Below are positions 1 through 7,468 of a stretch of DNA of 31,076 nucleotides, one piece after another (position 1 is the stretch's first letter; the number at the start of each line of letters is the position of its first letter). The DNA is from a virus: IMG/VR virus record IMGVR_UViG_3300008266_000947, positions 1 to 31,076 of that record. One strand, 5' to 3'. Both the position numbers and the translations under genes were made by a program. A model generated the notes under the pieces. The model did no database searches. It was given only the letters and a program-made list of their open reading frames with translations, and was not told the origin of the DNA.

Positions 1-627
1 AAAGAGCCTGTTCTCAAAGAGGTCACAGATTTAACAGAGGCAAACCTTGCCGCTTTTGTAGACCCGCCTGAAGAGGAACTGCGGTCTCGCGGATTGACCT
101 TAGAGGCTGCCCGTTTATACGGCGTCCAGTGGGACCTGATTAAGCGTTGCTGGATTCTGCCAATCCGCGACCCCCTTTCTGGAAAACTCTGGGGTTGGCA
201 GGAAAAGGGTGCAAATCGGTATTTTAGGAATTATCCGACAGGGGTCAATAAAAGCCTCAGCCTGTTCGGATACGGTCAGTACCAAGGCGGGACCATGGTT
301 GTGGTCGAGTCTCCGCTGGACGTGGCTCGTATGGCCTCTGTAGGGCTTCTGGGAGGCATCTCTACGTTCGGCTCAGCCGTCTCTAAAACCCAGATAAACC
401 TAATTCGGGGCGCTGAGGCCGTTGTGGTGGCTATGGACAACGATGAGGCAGGTAGGGATTCATCCAAAGCCATACTTGACTGGTCAATCCGATTAGGGTT
501 CGAGGTGCGGTTTTTTGACTACTCGGGCATTGACGTGAAGGATATAGGCGGTATGAGCAAGTCCGAGATTTATCAAGGTCTTGAAAAAGCTAAGCACTCA
601 GTCTACGGAGAAAGGGCGTTGTCATGA
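1..627 (+). CDS. Toprim-domain primase-like protein, 5' end outside window
   Basis: The frame is open from base 1, so this is the C-terminal 208 residues of a longer gene; the TTG at 94 is only an internal codon. A segment reading ILPIRDPLSGKLWGWQEK resembles the catalytic-core region of DnaG-type primases. It is followed by Toprim motifs: VVVESPLDVA with the conserved Glu, and AMDNDEAGRD with the DxD pair. By family knowledge Toprim primases bind metal at these acidic residues and make RNA primers at the fork. The missing N-terminus would hold the zinc-binding domain, and a helicase domain would normally follow but is absent here. The next ORF overlaps by ATGA at 624. A Toprim protein other than a primase (OLD-like or topoisomerase-like) is less likely given the core segment. 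Confidence 0.8.
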   Translation, partial: KEPVLKEVTDLTEANLAAFVDPPEEELRSRGLTLEAARLYGVQWDLIKRCWILPIRDPLSGKLWGWQEKGANRYFRNYPTGVNKSLSLFGYGQYQGGTMVVVESPLDVARMASVGLLGGISTFGSAVSKTQINLIRGAEAVVVAMDNDEAGRDSSKAILDWSIRLGFEVRFFDYSGIDVKDIGGMSKSEIYQGLEKAKHSVYGERALS

Positions 628-761
628 ACAAAGAGTTTCGAGTATTTGATAAATGGATTTCTATTGGGTTTAGTTTTAGGGGATTTGGATTGGGGTTTCG
701 TATCAGCAAGTGGTCTTTTGACATGGACCTTGGCTTCTTTTGGATAGGGATTGAGTTCTAA
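624..761 (+). CDS. small hypothetical protein, 45 aa
   Basis: A 45-codon ORF starts at an ATGA overlap with the Toprim gene and ends in a TAATG overlap with the kinase gene, so it fits the gap between them exactly. The product is rich in Phe, Gly and Trp (MNKEFRVFDKW start, FFWIGIEF end) with amphipathic rather than clearly transmembrane character. I recognise no family. Its support is the double translational coupling, which is typical of real small phage genes; it may also act simply to couple translation of the kinase to the upstream gene. Confidence 0.55.
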   Translation: MNKEFRVFDKWISIGFSFRGFGLGFRISKWSFDMDLGFFWIGIEF

Positions 762-1315
762 TGATTATTGGTTTATCTGGTTATGCCCGTTCTGGAAAAG
801 ACACGGTTGCTGAAATCCTTGTGAATGACTATAACTTTACTCGCGTTGCATTTGCCGATGCGATTAGGGACATCTTGTACGACATGAACGTTATAACTGC
901 CTGCAGCCCTACTGGTCGTGTTCAAGACGCGGTTGACCGTGTTGGTTGGGACGAGGCTAAACAAGACACAGAGGTTCGTCGTCAACTACAGAACCTAGGT
1001 GTTGCCGCTAGAAAGCACATGGGCGAACACATTTGGGTTAAGACTGTGTTAAACAAAATATTTGAAAACCCATATCAAGATTATGTAATTACTGATGTTC
1101 GTTTTAAGAACGAGGCAGAGTACGTCAAGTCTTGCGAGGGTCATATGTGGCGAGTAGTTCGTCCATATGTTTTTGCTGTCAATGACCACATCTCAGAGGT
1201 TGATTTAGACGATTATAAATTTGATGCTTACGTTCACAACAACTCAGATTTAAACGTATTAAAGACGACGGTGGACTTCCATATGGAAGAGTTACGCCAT
1301 GACATTCAAGGGTAA
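761..1315 (+). CDS. deoxynucleoside monophosphate kinase-like P-loop kinase
   Basis: The protein is 184 aa and begins MIIGLSGYARSGKDTVAEIL, whose GYARSGKDT (residues 7-15) is a P-loop of the type found in phage dNMP kinases (T4 gp1 family). FADAIRDIL near residue 32 matches the region after the P-loop in that family, and DVRFKNEAEYV near 113 fits its C-terminal half. The expected reaction is phosphorylation of dNMPs to dNDPs by ATP in the cytoplasm. It sits between a primase and a helicase and upstream of a polymerase, and a ribonucleotide reductase lies further down the same strand, which fits a role in dNTP supply. The start shares TAATG with the preceding small ORF. Substrate range cannot be read from sequence. 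Confidence 0.8.
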   Translation: MIIGLSGYARSGKDTVAEILVNDYNFTRVAFADAIRDILYDMNVITACSPTGRVQDAVDRVGWDEAKQDTEVRRQLQNLGVAARKHMGEHIWVKTVLNKIFENPYQDYVITDVRFKNEAEYVKSCEGHMWRVVRPYVFAVNDHISEVDLDDYKFDAYVHNNSDLNVLKTTVDFHMEELRHDIQG

Positions 1316-2888
1316 ATTACTTCCTTATCAACCTGAGGCCGTTAACCTTATGTGTAAACGCCGCAAGGTTCTTGTTGCCTATGACCTTGGTTTAGGTAAG
1401 ACGGTCTTAACTATTGCTGCCATTGAACGGCTTATGGACCAGAAAAAAATTACTGAGCCAGGTCTTGTTGTATGTCTTAGCAGTATTAAGTATCAATGGA
1501 AGAACCAGATAGAAAAATTTACAGAGAACACTTCAAAAGCTCTTGTCATAGACGGCACCCCAGCAAAGCGTCAAAAGCAGTACGCAGAGGCTATGAACTG
1601 GCGTGAATCAGGCGTTGACTACATCATCATGAACTACGAACAGGTAGTTAACGATTGGGATGTCATAAAGAATCTTCCTAGAGGTTTTGTTGTATTAGAT
1701 GAAGCAACGGCAATCAAATCTTTTAAATCAAAGCGGTCTAAGACAACTAAGCGGTTGTCCGGCGCCCCATTTAAGTTTGCCCTTACTGGTACTCCTATTG
1801 AAAATGGAAAGCCAGAAGAATTGTTTAGCATTATGCAGTTTGTAGATGATTCAGTCTTAGGACGATTTGACATTTTTGATAAGGCTTTCATTGTTAGAAA
1901 CGGGTGGGGTGGCGTAGACCGTTATAGAAATCTGCCCACGCTCCATGAAAAACTAAAAGAAGCCTGTGTTCGTAAATCACAGAAAGACCCAGATGTAGCA
2001 CCTCATTTGCCTGACTCTATTCACAACGACCCAATAACTATTACGTTAGACCGCAAAGCCGCGAAGTTGTATCAAAAGATTCTCAACGATTTATTAGAAG
2101 ACTTAGACAACGCTCAAAACCTTTTTGGTTCTGGGTTTAATATCTTTGCTCACTACGGGTTGGAATCTGCTCGCGGAGGTGAGGCAGACGAAATTCGTGG
2201 GCGCATCATGGCCAAGGTTGGTTGTTTAAAGATGTTGTGCGTGCACCCTGACCTACTACACACTAGCGCTCGCAACTACGACATGATGACCGGGTCTGGG
2301 TCTAAGTACGCATACGAGCTTAGACAAGAAGGTTTGCTAGACGGACTTACATCAGCTCCCAAGTTTGAACTATTAATTAAATACGTCCAAGAGTTTTTAG
2401 AAGAGAATGAAGATAACAAAGTAGTTATATTTGTAACTTACGTCGATATGTTAGAAAAGATGTCACAGGCCTTAGGCCCAGATATCTGTAGAACCTACTC
2501 AGGTAAGTTAGACGCTAAAACAAAAGAAGATAATAAAATCGCCTTTAATACAGACCCAAAGACCAGAGTATTAATAAGCAGTGACGCCGGAGGCTACGGC
2601 GTAGACCTGCCAGCCGCTAACTTGCTCATCAACTTTGACTTGCCATGGTCTGCTGGTTTAGCCACTCAACGCAACGGTCGCATCAAACGTGCCTCTTCGA
2701 AGTGGCCAAGTATTGTTATTCAAGACTTTTTAGTGGCTGGCTCTATTGAGATTAGACAGCATGAGATGCTCCAGCAGAAGAACGCTATAGCCAACGCAGT
2801 CTTAGATGGCGAGGGTATAGACGAAAATGGCGGGGTAGCCATGAGCGTGGGTAGTTTAAGCGGGTTCTTACGCCTTACCTCGGTATAA
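1299..2888 (+). CDS. SNF2-family DNA helicase/translocase
   Basis: This 529-aa protein has the full set of superfamily 2 SNF2-type motifs. Walker A is DLGLGKT (K34), motif II is the DEAT box at 134-137, and motif III is ALTGTPIEN near 161-169. The C-terminal RecA lobe ends in SSDAGGYGVDLPAANLLINFDLPW followed by QRNGRIKRAS, where arginines of motif VI would contact ATP. Such phage proteins are single-polypeptide translocases thought to act in replication or recombination on dsDNA. The ATG at 1299 overlaps the kinase gene by 17 nt. No extra DNA-binding or nuclease domain is seen, so it is close to a minimal SNF2 core. Confidence 0.92.
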   Translation: MTFKGKLLPYQPEAVNLMCKRRKVLVAYDLGLGKTVLTIAAIERLMDQKKITEPGLVVCLSSIKYQWKNQIEKFTENTSKALVIDGTPAKRQKQYAEAMNWRESGVDYIIMNYEQVVNDWDVIKNLPRGFVVLDEATAIKSFKSKRSKTTKRLSGAPFKFALTGTPIENGKPEELFSIMQFVDDSVLGRFDIFDKAFIVRNGWGGVDRYRNLPTLHEKLKEACVRKSQKDPDVAPHLPDSIHNDPITITLDRKAAKLYQKILNDLLEDLDNAQNLFGSGFNIFAHYGLESARGGEADEIRGRIMAKVGCLKMLCVHPDLLHTSARNYDMMTGSGSKYAYELRQEGLLDGLTSAPKFELLIKYVQEFLEENEDNKVVIFVTYVDMLEKMSQALGPDICRTYSGKLDAKTKEDNKIAFNTDPKTRVLISSDAGGYGVDLPAANLLINFDLPWSAGLATQRNGRIKRASSKWPSIVIQDFLVAGSIEIRQHEMLQQKNAIANAVLDGEGIDENGGVAMSVGSLSGFLRLTSV

Positions 2889-2889
2889 T
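2884..2889 (+). promoter_or_regulatory. -10 hexamer placing a leaderless start at 2896
   Basis: A perfect TATAAT lies exactly six bases upstream of the ATG at 2896, so transcription would begin at or next to the A of the start codon. No Shine-Dalgarno sits at normal spacing and no good -35 is visible. The bases that follow, TTTAGG then ATGCCTAA, are almost repeated at 13546-13565. Leaderless mRNAs are common in Actinobacteria, and this geometry is diagnostic of them. Confidence 0.6.
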
Positions 2890-2895
2890 TTTAGG

Positions 2896-3048
2896 ATGCC
2901 TAACGCGCCTAAGACCCCCACACGCACTATCCGCGTGTCCGACGAGCTGTGGACAGCCGTCCAGAAGAAGGCTGCCCTTGAGAAGGTCACTGTGACCAGC
3001 ATCATAATCAAGGCGCTCGAAGCCTACCTAGCCGAGGTTGACAAGTAG
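2896..3048 (+). CDS. ribbon-helix-helix (CopG/Arc-type) DNA-binding protein, 50 aa
   Basis: A 50-aa basic protein reads TRTIRVSDELWTAVQKKAA followed by VTVTSIIIKALEAYLAE. This is the ribbon-helix-helix pattern: a short beta strand (TRTIRV) supplying base contacts, then two helices with the conserved turn between them. Family members are dimeric repressors, often autoregulatory. The gene stands between the helicase and a new group of genes and has its own TATAAT box six bases before the ATG, so it may be transcribed independently as a leaderless message. The target operator is unknown; binding to sites within this window is possible but not shown. Confidence 0.75.
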   Translation: MPNAPKTPTRTIRVSDELWTAVQKKAALEKVTVTSIIIKALEAYLAEVDK

Positions 3049-3088
3049 GGTTTTAATCCCCTAAGTTCTACCCTGAAAGGGGTTGAAC

Positions 3089-3493
3089 ATGTCGTTAAAC
3101 CAACAAACACTTCAAAAAGAAGTACAGCAGTTCGTCGCACTTAAAGACGAAATTAACCTGCTTACAAACCGTCAAAAAGAAATCAAAGAGCGTCTTGTCG
3201 CCAGTCTAAAAGAATATGGCGAGGTAGACGGTCGGGGGCATATAGTTCTTGAGGTCAATGACCCAATAACAGGAACTGAAAAAATTACACATCAACGCAA
3301 GGTATCTAAGTCTTTAGATATGGATGTTGCTGAAAAAATTCTTGGAGAAAAAAATCTAAAGGAACAGTGCATTAAGATGGTTCCTATGTTAGATGAAGCA
3401 GAAATCATGGCGTCTTTTTATCGCGGTGACCTCACCGAAGAAGATATTGACGCAATGTTCCCATCAAAGGTCTCTTACGCTTTCGTAGTATGA
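3089..3493 (+). CDS. hypothetical protein with N-terminal coiled coil
   Basis: The chosen start is the ATG at 3089, preceded by AAAGGGG with a six-base gap; an in-frame TTG at 3083 is less likely. The 134-aa product opens with a heptad-like helix (residues about 5-45, rich in Gln, Lys and Glu), then a beta-rich segment around GRGHIVLEV, then an acidic C-terminal half. I recognise no enzymatic motif. The gene lies between an RHH protein and a MerR-like protein and overlaps the latter by ATGA, so it belongs to the replication operon. The Shine-Dalgarno can weakly pair with an upstream CCCCT at 3057-3061. Confidence 0.8.
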   Translation: MSLNQQTLQKEVQQFVALKDEINLLTNRQKEIKERLVASLKEYGEVDGRGHIVLEVNDPITGTEKITHQRKVSKSLDMDVAEKILGEKNLKEQCIKMVPMLDEAEIMASFYRGDLTEEDIDAMFPSKVSYAFVV

Positions 3494-3963
3494 CCGACGA
3501 CTTCATCGATAAAGCATTTGCTGACCTAGATAACTATTATCCTGGCAGCAAACGCAAGCGCCGCGAAAAGGTTGAGAAACTACCCGAGGATGTAACTTGG
3601 GACGCAAAACCTTTTATCAAAACACTACCTAACGGAAAAAGTGTTGAGATGTTTACTCTCGGGGCGTTAGCGACAGCCTTAAGCCGACCTGTCATAACAT
3701 TACGTGCATGGATGACAGAAGGTTATTTACCAACCTCCCCTTACCGTTTGCCGTCTACAGTTGACAAAAACGGTAAGGAGGTGTTGGGTAGGCGCTTGTA
3801 CACTCGTCCAATGATTGAGATGACGGTTGAGTTATTTACTAAGGCGGGAATTCTTCACGCCAAACGTATAGACTGGGCCTTACATCGGCAACTCATTAAC
3901 GAGATTGCCGAGTCGTGGGATAAAATCCGCGAATCGGAAACGGAAACAACAGAAACTAACTAA
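3490..3963 (+). CDS. MerR/excisionase-like HTH protein
   Basis: The 157-aa protein starts in an ATGA overlap with the previous gene. Residues about 54-82 read MFTLGALATALSRPVITLRAWMTEG, the pattern of a MerR/Xis winged-helix motif (aromatic-T-L-x-x-(L/V)-A followed by a recognition helix with RxW). Then comes YLPTSPYRLP and a GRRLYTRPMIE wing. The N-terminus is lysine/arginine rich (KRKRREK at 21-27), and the C-terminal tail is a charged helix ending in Thr/Glu repeats. It probably binds DNA as a regulator or as an architectural factor in replication or recombination. No integrase is present in the window, so excisionase is not the favoured role. Confidence 0.7.
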   Translation: MTDDFIDKAFADLDNYYPGSKRKRREKVEKLPEDVTWDAKPFIKTLPNGKSVEMFTLGALATALSRPVITLRAWMTEGYLPTSPYRLPSTVDKNGKEVLGRRLYTRPMIEMTVELFTKAGILHAKRIDWALHRQLINEIAESWDKIRESETETTETN

Positions 3964-3975
3964 CAAAGGAAATAT

Positions 3976-4647
3976 ATGGCAGTCGACCGTACAGCCGTCC
4001 CTAATGCGGACGCATACATCACTGAGAACGAGTCCTTCGCAATTGAAGACCGTCCAGTAGGCACTACAACAAATGCAGTGCAGTCAGGTTGGGAAGCAGC
4101 AGAAAAACTAAGTGGTTCTGCAGGTGATTTCCCAATTGAAATGAAACTTGGAGAAGATTTCCAAGTCATTAAGTTCTTGGACCCAGATGGTCCATTTGCT
4201 ACATACAAGCAACACTTCCTCCAACAGAAGACTGTAGGACGCCGTTCTTACATCTCCCTTGGACCAACCGACCCGCTAGCAACAAAGCTTGGAAGCAAGC
4301 CAGAAGATAAGCGGGCATTTACAGTTGCCAATCTCAGTGTTCCAGGCGGAGCACAGCGTCAAATGTTGATTGCAACTCCACGTCTTTATAAGACACTGCA
4401 CTCTGCACATTTCTCACCACAGGGTCCTTTGAACAAGAACTTCTGGGCGATTTCTCGTACAGGAAAGATGCAGCAAACTGTTTATCACCTTAACGCAATC
4501 AAGGCTCGTGACCTCCAAGAAGATTGGGGCATTGATGCCGAAGCAGCTGAAGCAGCAATCGCACAAATGAAGTGCTTTACCAAGGATGACATCAAAACTC
4601 ATTCATGGGCTGAGTTGGAAGAAATTGCCAACTCGTTGCTGGCTTAG
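3976..4647 (+). CDS. putative single-stranded DNA-binding protein
   Basis: The 223-aa protein starts at an ATG with AAAGGAAA seven bases upstream. It has no motif I can name with certainty. The central part (about residues 50-150) looks like a compact beta-rich domain with aromatic and basic residues (KQHFLQQKTVGRRSYISL), and the C-terminal third is helical and ends in acidic segments (WAELEEIANSLLA). Its place directly before the DNA polymerase, and its size and composition, fit a phage SSB, but the assignment rests mainly on context. An alternative is another structural replication factor. It is followed by a long RNA hairpin at 4658-4712. Confidence 0.5.
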   Translation: MAVDRTAVPNADAYITENESFAIEDRPVGTTTNAVQSGWEAAEKLSGSAGDFPIEMKLGEDFQVIKFLDPDGPFATYKQHFLQQKTVGRRSYISLGPTDPLATKLGSKPEDKRAFTVANLSVPGGAQRQMLIATPRLYKTLHSAHFSPQGPLNKNFWAISRTGKMQQTVYHLNAIKARDLQEDWGIDAEAAEAAIAQMKCFTKDDIKTHSWAELEEIANSLLA

Positions 4648-4657
4648 CAAACTAGAT

Positions 4658-4722
4658 GTCTAGGGGCTGAGGATTAATTTGACCCCCTTTCTGTAATCCT
4701 CAGTCCTTAGACCTTAAGGGGG
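4658..4722 (+). promoter_or_regulatory. 19-bp RNA hairpin with loop complementary to the polymerase Shine-Dalgarno
   Basis: Bases 4658-4676 can pair with 4694-4712 along 19 positions, two of them G-U in RNA. The 17-nt loop contains CCCCCTT (4683-4689), an exact complement of the Shine-Dalgarno AAGGGGG (4716-4722) that serves the ATG at 4727. Loop-SD pairing would form a pseudoknot if the basal nine pairs open, leaving a 10-bp stem and a 12-nt connecting loop. No U-tract follows the stem, so it is a poor terminator. The likely role is translational control of the polymerase; phage T4 controls its polymerase and gp32 at mRNA structures, which is analogy only. Confidence 0.5.
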
Positions 4723-4726
4723 ATAT

Positions 4727-6097
4727 ATGAACATCATCACGAATAAAAAACAATTAGACGAAGTAGTTGCTTACTACCTAACGCAAGATGCGTTTGCTTT
4801 TGACGTTGAGACCGTCGGTGACCGACGTGGTGATACTCCTATCAACGAAGTGCTTTGGATTACGCTCGCCACACACGGGAGGGCAGACGTAATTCCTATG
4901 GGTCACCCTAATGGAGAGTTACTTGAAGTAATTTATCCATTAACCGGCCAGGGCGAAAAGCGGGTAGAAAAGGGGCTACCCGCTCGTCCCAGCGATTACT
5001 CTCGAGATGCTAAGAAAGCAACATACGTTTATTCAGAGCCACCCGCTCAATTATTTCCAGCAGATGTTTTTAAGGCGTTAGAGCCTCTGTTCTTTAATGA
5101 CAAGGTATTAACCGTTGGTCACAACTTACTTTTTGATTTAACTTCTGTAGCAAAGTACTACGGAGGTCGCGTCCCATCTGGTCCTTACTTTGACACGATG
5201 ATTGGTTCTTTTGTTTTAGATAACCGTAATAAAAATAAAGTTGGTCTTGACGACTGCTTACAGCGTGAGTTCGGGTATCACATGGTCAAGGGCGTAGGTG
5301 CTGCAGTAGAGAAGCACACGTTTAAAGACGTAGCCAAGTATGCGTATCTAGACGCCAAGTACACGTTTTTACTATGGAAAAATCTAGCGCCTCGCATAAC
5401 CGAGTCTAAAGTAGACAAGATTATGAAGTTAGAGATGGACGTGCTTGCTGTCCTTTGTGCTATGAAACTGACCGGAGCACCTATTGACACAGAAGCTCTC
5501 GAACATTTGTACGAAAAACTTTTAGAGGATATAGAAAAAGCCAAGGCTGAAATATTTAAAACGGCTGGTAGACAGTTCAATATTAATAGCAATCAGGAAA
5601 AACAGTACCTTCTGTATTCATCTAAGAAGGACGGTGGCCGAGGACTTCCTCCTAAGATGCTTACGCTTCGAGGAGAGCAGCGTGATGCTGCAGGCAAAGA
5701 GTTGGACTATTCGGACTATTCAGTCTCTGCCGAAGCACTTGAAGCCTATAGAGACCGTGACCCATTAGTTACCGCACTGCTTACTTATTCAGACTTAAAT
5801 AAGTTGCTTACTACTTATGTTGTTCCATATATGGGCGGAGACGTCACCCGTACCTCTGGTGGCAAAACTAAGATTGAGCATAAAGAAAGTCTTTTAATTA
5901 ACAAACGAATCCACTGCGACTTTGTACAACATGGTGCGGAGACTGGACGTTTTTCTAGTCGTAATCGGCTAGTGAGAACGGTAAAGCAATTCGTAACCTG
6001 TTCTACGCTCCACCAGGCTACAAACTTGTGGTTGCGGATTACTCACAGATTGAACCACGCATTATTGCCTCTATGTCAGAGGACCCAATTATGTTAG
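4727..6097 (+). CDS. family A DNA polymerase, N-terminal part (exonuclease and start of polymerase domain), frame-disrupted
   Basis: From the ATG at 4727 the protein shows a DnaQ-like 3'-5' exonuclease: Exo I FDVET (D26, E28), Exo II GHNLLFD, and Exo III YAYLDAKYT. It then runs into the polymerase domain as far as TGRFSSRN at 5941-5965. Family A polymerases continue there with PNLQNIP, but here the frame reads RLVRTVKQ and then nonsense until a stop at 6097. The true continuation, ENGKAIRNLFYAPPGYKLVVADYSQ, is in another frame starting near 5974. Thus the PNLQNIP segment is missing and the frame is shifted by -1 in the same 15 bases. Real residues of this part therefore end near 5970. No 5'-3' exonuclease domain is present. 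Confidence 0.85.
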   Translation: MNIITNKKQLDEVVAYYLTQDAFAFDVETVGDRRGDTPINEVLWITLATHGRADVIPMGHPNGELLEVIYPLTGQGEKRVEKGLPARPSDYSRDAKKATYVYSEPPAQLFPADVFKALEPLFFNDKVLTVGHNLLFDLTSVAKYYGGRVPSGPYFDTMIGSFVLDNRNKNKVGLDDCLQREFGYHMVKGVGAAVEKHTFKDVAKYAYLDAKYTFLLWKNLAPRITESKVDKIMKLEMDVLAVLCAMKLTGAPIDTEALEHLYEKLLEDIEKAKAEIFKTAGRQFNINSNQEKQYLLYSSKKDGGRGLPPKMLTLRGEQRDAAGKELDYSDYSVSAEALEAYRDRDPLVTALLTYSDLNKLLTTYVVPYMGGDVTRTSGGKTKIEHKESLLINKRIHCDFVQHGAETGRFSSRNRLVRTVKQFVTCSTLHQATNLWLRITHRLNHALLPLCQRTQLC

Positions 6098-6681
6098 ATA
6101 ACTATTTAAACAAACGCGACATCTATACAACCGTTGGCGAGGTTATGGGCGTAGACCGTAAGGCTGGAAAGGTTCTTGTTCTATCTATGGCTTACGGCGT
6201 AGGGCCTGACAAGATTTCGCGCCAAATAGGTTGCTCAGTCAATGATGCTAAAAAACTACTAGATGACTTCTCTAAGACCTTTCCGTCTGTAAGCAAATAT
6301 CGATTGAAGGTACTAGCGGTAACTAGAGCCAGCAACCCTCCATTTGTTTACACGCTTCTTGGACGTCGGCGTTATCTTCCTGAGATTAACTCAAACGACC
6401 GGGGTCTTCGAGCTGCAGCTGAACGTCAAGCTTTTAACACTCGAATCCAAGGTTCAGCAGCGGATATTATTAAAGTAGCCATGGTTCGAGCCCACGCCAT
6501 GATTCCCCAGGAAGCTCGCCTGTTGTTGACCGTCCACGACGAACTAGTTACCCTTACACCAGACCATTTGGTAACTGAAACCGAGGACGCAATTAGAGAG
6601 GCTATGGAAGGAATCAACCTTTTGAACGTACCTTTAATTGCAGACATCACAACTGTACAGCGTTGGGGAGAGGCAAAATGA
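6028..6681 (+). CDS. family A DNA polymerase, C-terminal part (motifs A, B, C)
   Basis: This frame is open from 5965, so the homologous sequence begins before the GTG at 6028. It carries motif A (VVADYSQIEPR), a motif B helix containing RKAGKVLVLSMAYG, and motif C (LLTVHDELVTL with HDE). These are the metal-binding and fingers residues of Pol I-type enzymes. Together with the upstream ORF it would give about 650 residues, normal for a phage exo-polymerase. Separate translation from the GTG would leave out the template/primer contacts before motif A, so a two-subunit enzyme is unlikely but not excluded. The stop overlaps the next gene as ATGA at 6678. Confidence 0.85.
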   Translation: MVADYSQIEPRIIASMSEDPIMLDNYLNKRDIYTTVGEVMGVDRKAGKVLVLSMAYGVGPDKISRQIGCSVNDAKKLLDDFSKTFPSVSKYRLKVLAVTRASNPPFVYTLLGRRRYLPEINSNDRGLRAAAERQAFNTRIQGSAADIIKVAMVRAHAMIPQEARLLLTVHDELVTLTPDHLVTETEDAIREAMEGINLLNVPLIADITTVQRWGEAK

Positions 6682-7136
6682 AGTGGAAGTTTTGGAAGCG
6701 CAATAAAGCGCCAAGACTTGTTGCTGAAATATCACAGGATAAAGTTCCGCTCAGCACTCTTATACGCTGGTATTGCTATGACCTTGGTATTGAAGATGTA
6801 AACGATTTAGTCAAAGCCTTTAGTTTGATGCCGGTAAGTCAAGAGGGCGAAGATTTTGAGAAAGAAGCCAGCGAACGTCGTATTGATGCGGTTGTCCCAC
6901 TTATGCCTTTTATAGACATGATTGCATCCATTAATGCAAAGGCTATAAGCACAATTCAATTACAAGACTTTAAAAATGAAGAGGTATTAGAAGCCGACCT
7001 GGACCCAGAGATTATGGAAGGCTTGTATCGTCAAGTTTCTTTTGCTGCAGTGGTTGCAGCATTTTCCGCAGCATTTGAGTTAGGATTGGCTAACGAAAAT
7101 CACGGACTGATGTTCATGGAAGGAAAAGATGAATGA
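6678..7136 (+). CDS. hypothetical protein
   Basis: The ATG at 6678 is chosen over a TTG at 6663 because it overlaps the polymerase stop as ATGA and has GGGGAGAGG upstream. The 152-aa product has a basic, Trp-rich N-terminus (MKWKFWKRNKAPR) that could bind nucleic acid or a membrane surface, and an otherwise acidic helical body. No family is recognised. It lies between polymerase and a small zinc ribbon protein with 4-nt overlaps at both ends, so a replication accessory role is a reasonable guess only. Confidence 0.8.
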   Translation: MKWKFWKRNKAPRLVAEISQDKVPLSTLIRWYCYDLGIEDVNDLVKAFSLMPVSQEGEDFEKEASERRIDAVVPLMPFIDMIASINAKAISTIQLQDFKNEEVLEADLDPEIMEGLYRQVSFAAVVAAFSAAFELGLANENHGLMFMEGKDE

Positions 7137-7468
7137 GTAATAACTGGTGGGCTCAAAAATTAGGTGGGCAACAACCCGCTCCAGTACAACAACCGCAGGC
7201 TCGTCCTGTAATGCCACAGTCCCCGTCACTTCCTCCAACTCAACAACCAGTACCACTTACTCCACGTTGTCCAGGATGTAACAGCGTTAACTATTCAGGC
7301 ACTGGAGATTCAAGACCTCGCTGTTACGACTGCGGGTATCCACTTCAACAGAGTGGTAGTGGAATGGGTAGAGGTATTAGCGTGCCTTTGGAAGGCCCAA
7401 CTCAAGCCGCAAAACAAGTAGAAACTGGCGGTTGGAACCCTACTGAAATTATTGGTAAGCTGGGGTAA
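7133..7468 (+). CDS. Pro/Gln-rich protein with a zinc ribbon
   Basis: The 111-aa protein has three parts: a short WWAQKLGG start, a disordered Pro/Gln tract (about 12-43), and a zinc ribbon with C46-x2-C49 and C64-x2-C67. The tail is Gly-rich. It begins in an ATGA overlap and ends in a TAATG overlap with the recombinase gene, so the two are probably translated together. Such ribbon proteins are common small partners in phage replication regions, but the partner here is unknown. Confidence 0.8.
   Translation: MSNNWWAQKLGGQQPAPVQQPQARPVMPQSPSLPPTQQPVPLTPRCPGCNSVNYSGTGDSRPRCYDCGYPLQQSGSGMGRGISVPLEGPTQAAKQVETGGWNPTEIIGKLG

Noticed and set aside
3490-3963. Excisionase of a temperate phage
   Set aside because: The MerR/Xis-like motif is present, but no integrase or attachment site is visible, so only a general DNA-binding call is made.
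4681-4693. A minus-strand gene start signalled by CAGAAAGGGGGTC
   Set aside because: It resembles minus-strand Shine-Dalgarnos, but no start codon with an open frame follows; it is better explained as the loop paired with the polymerase SD.
5941-6030. A self-splicing intron or intein as the cause of the polymerase break
   Set aside because: An intron or intein would add sequence. Here sequence is missing and there is no room for one; no intein or homing-endonuclease motif is seen.
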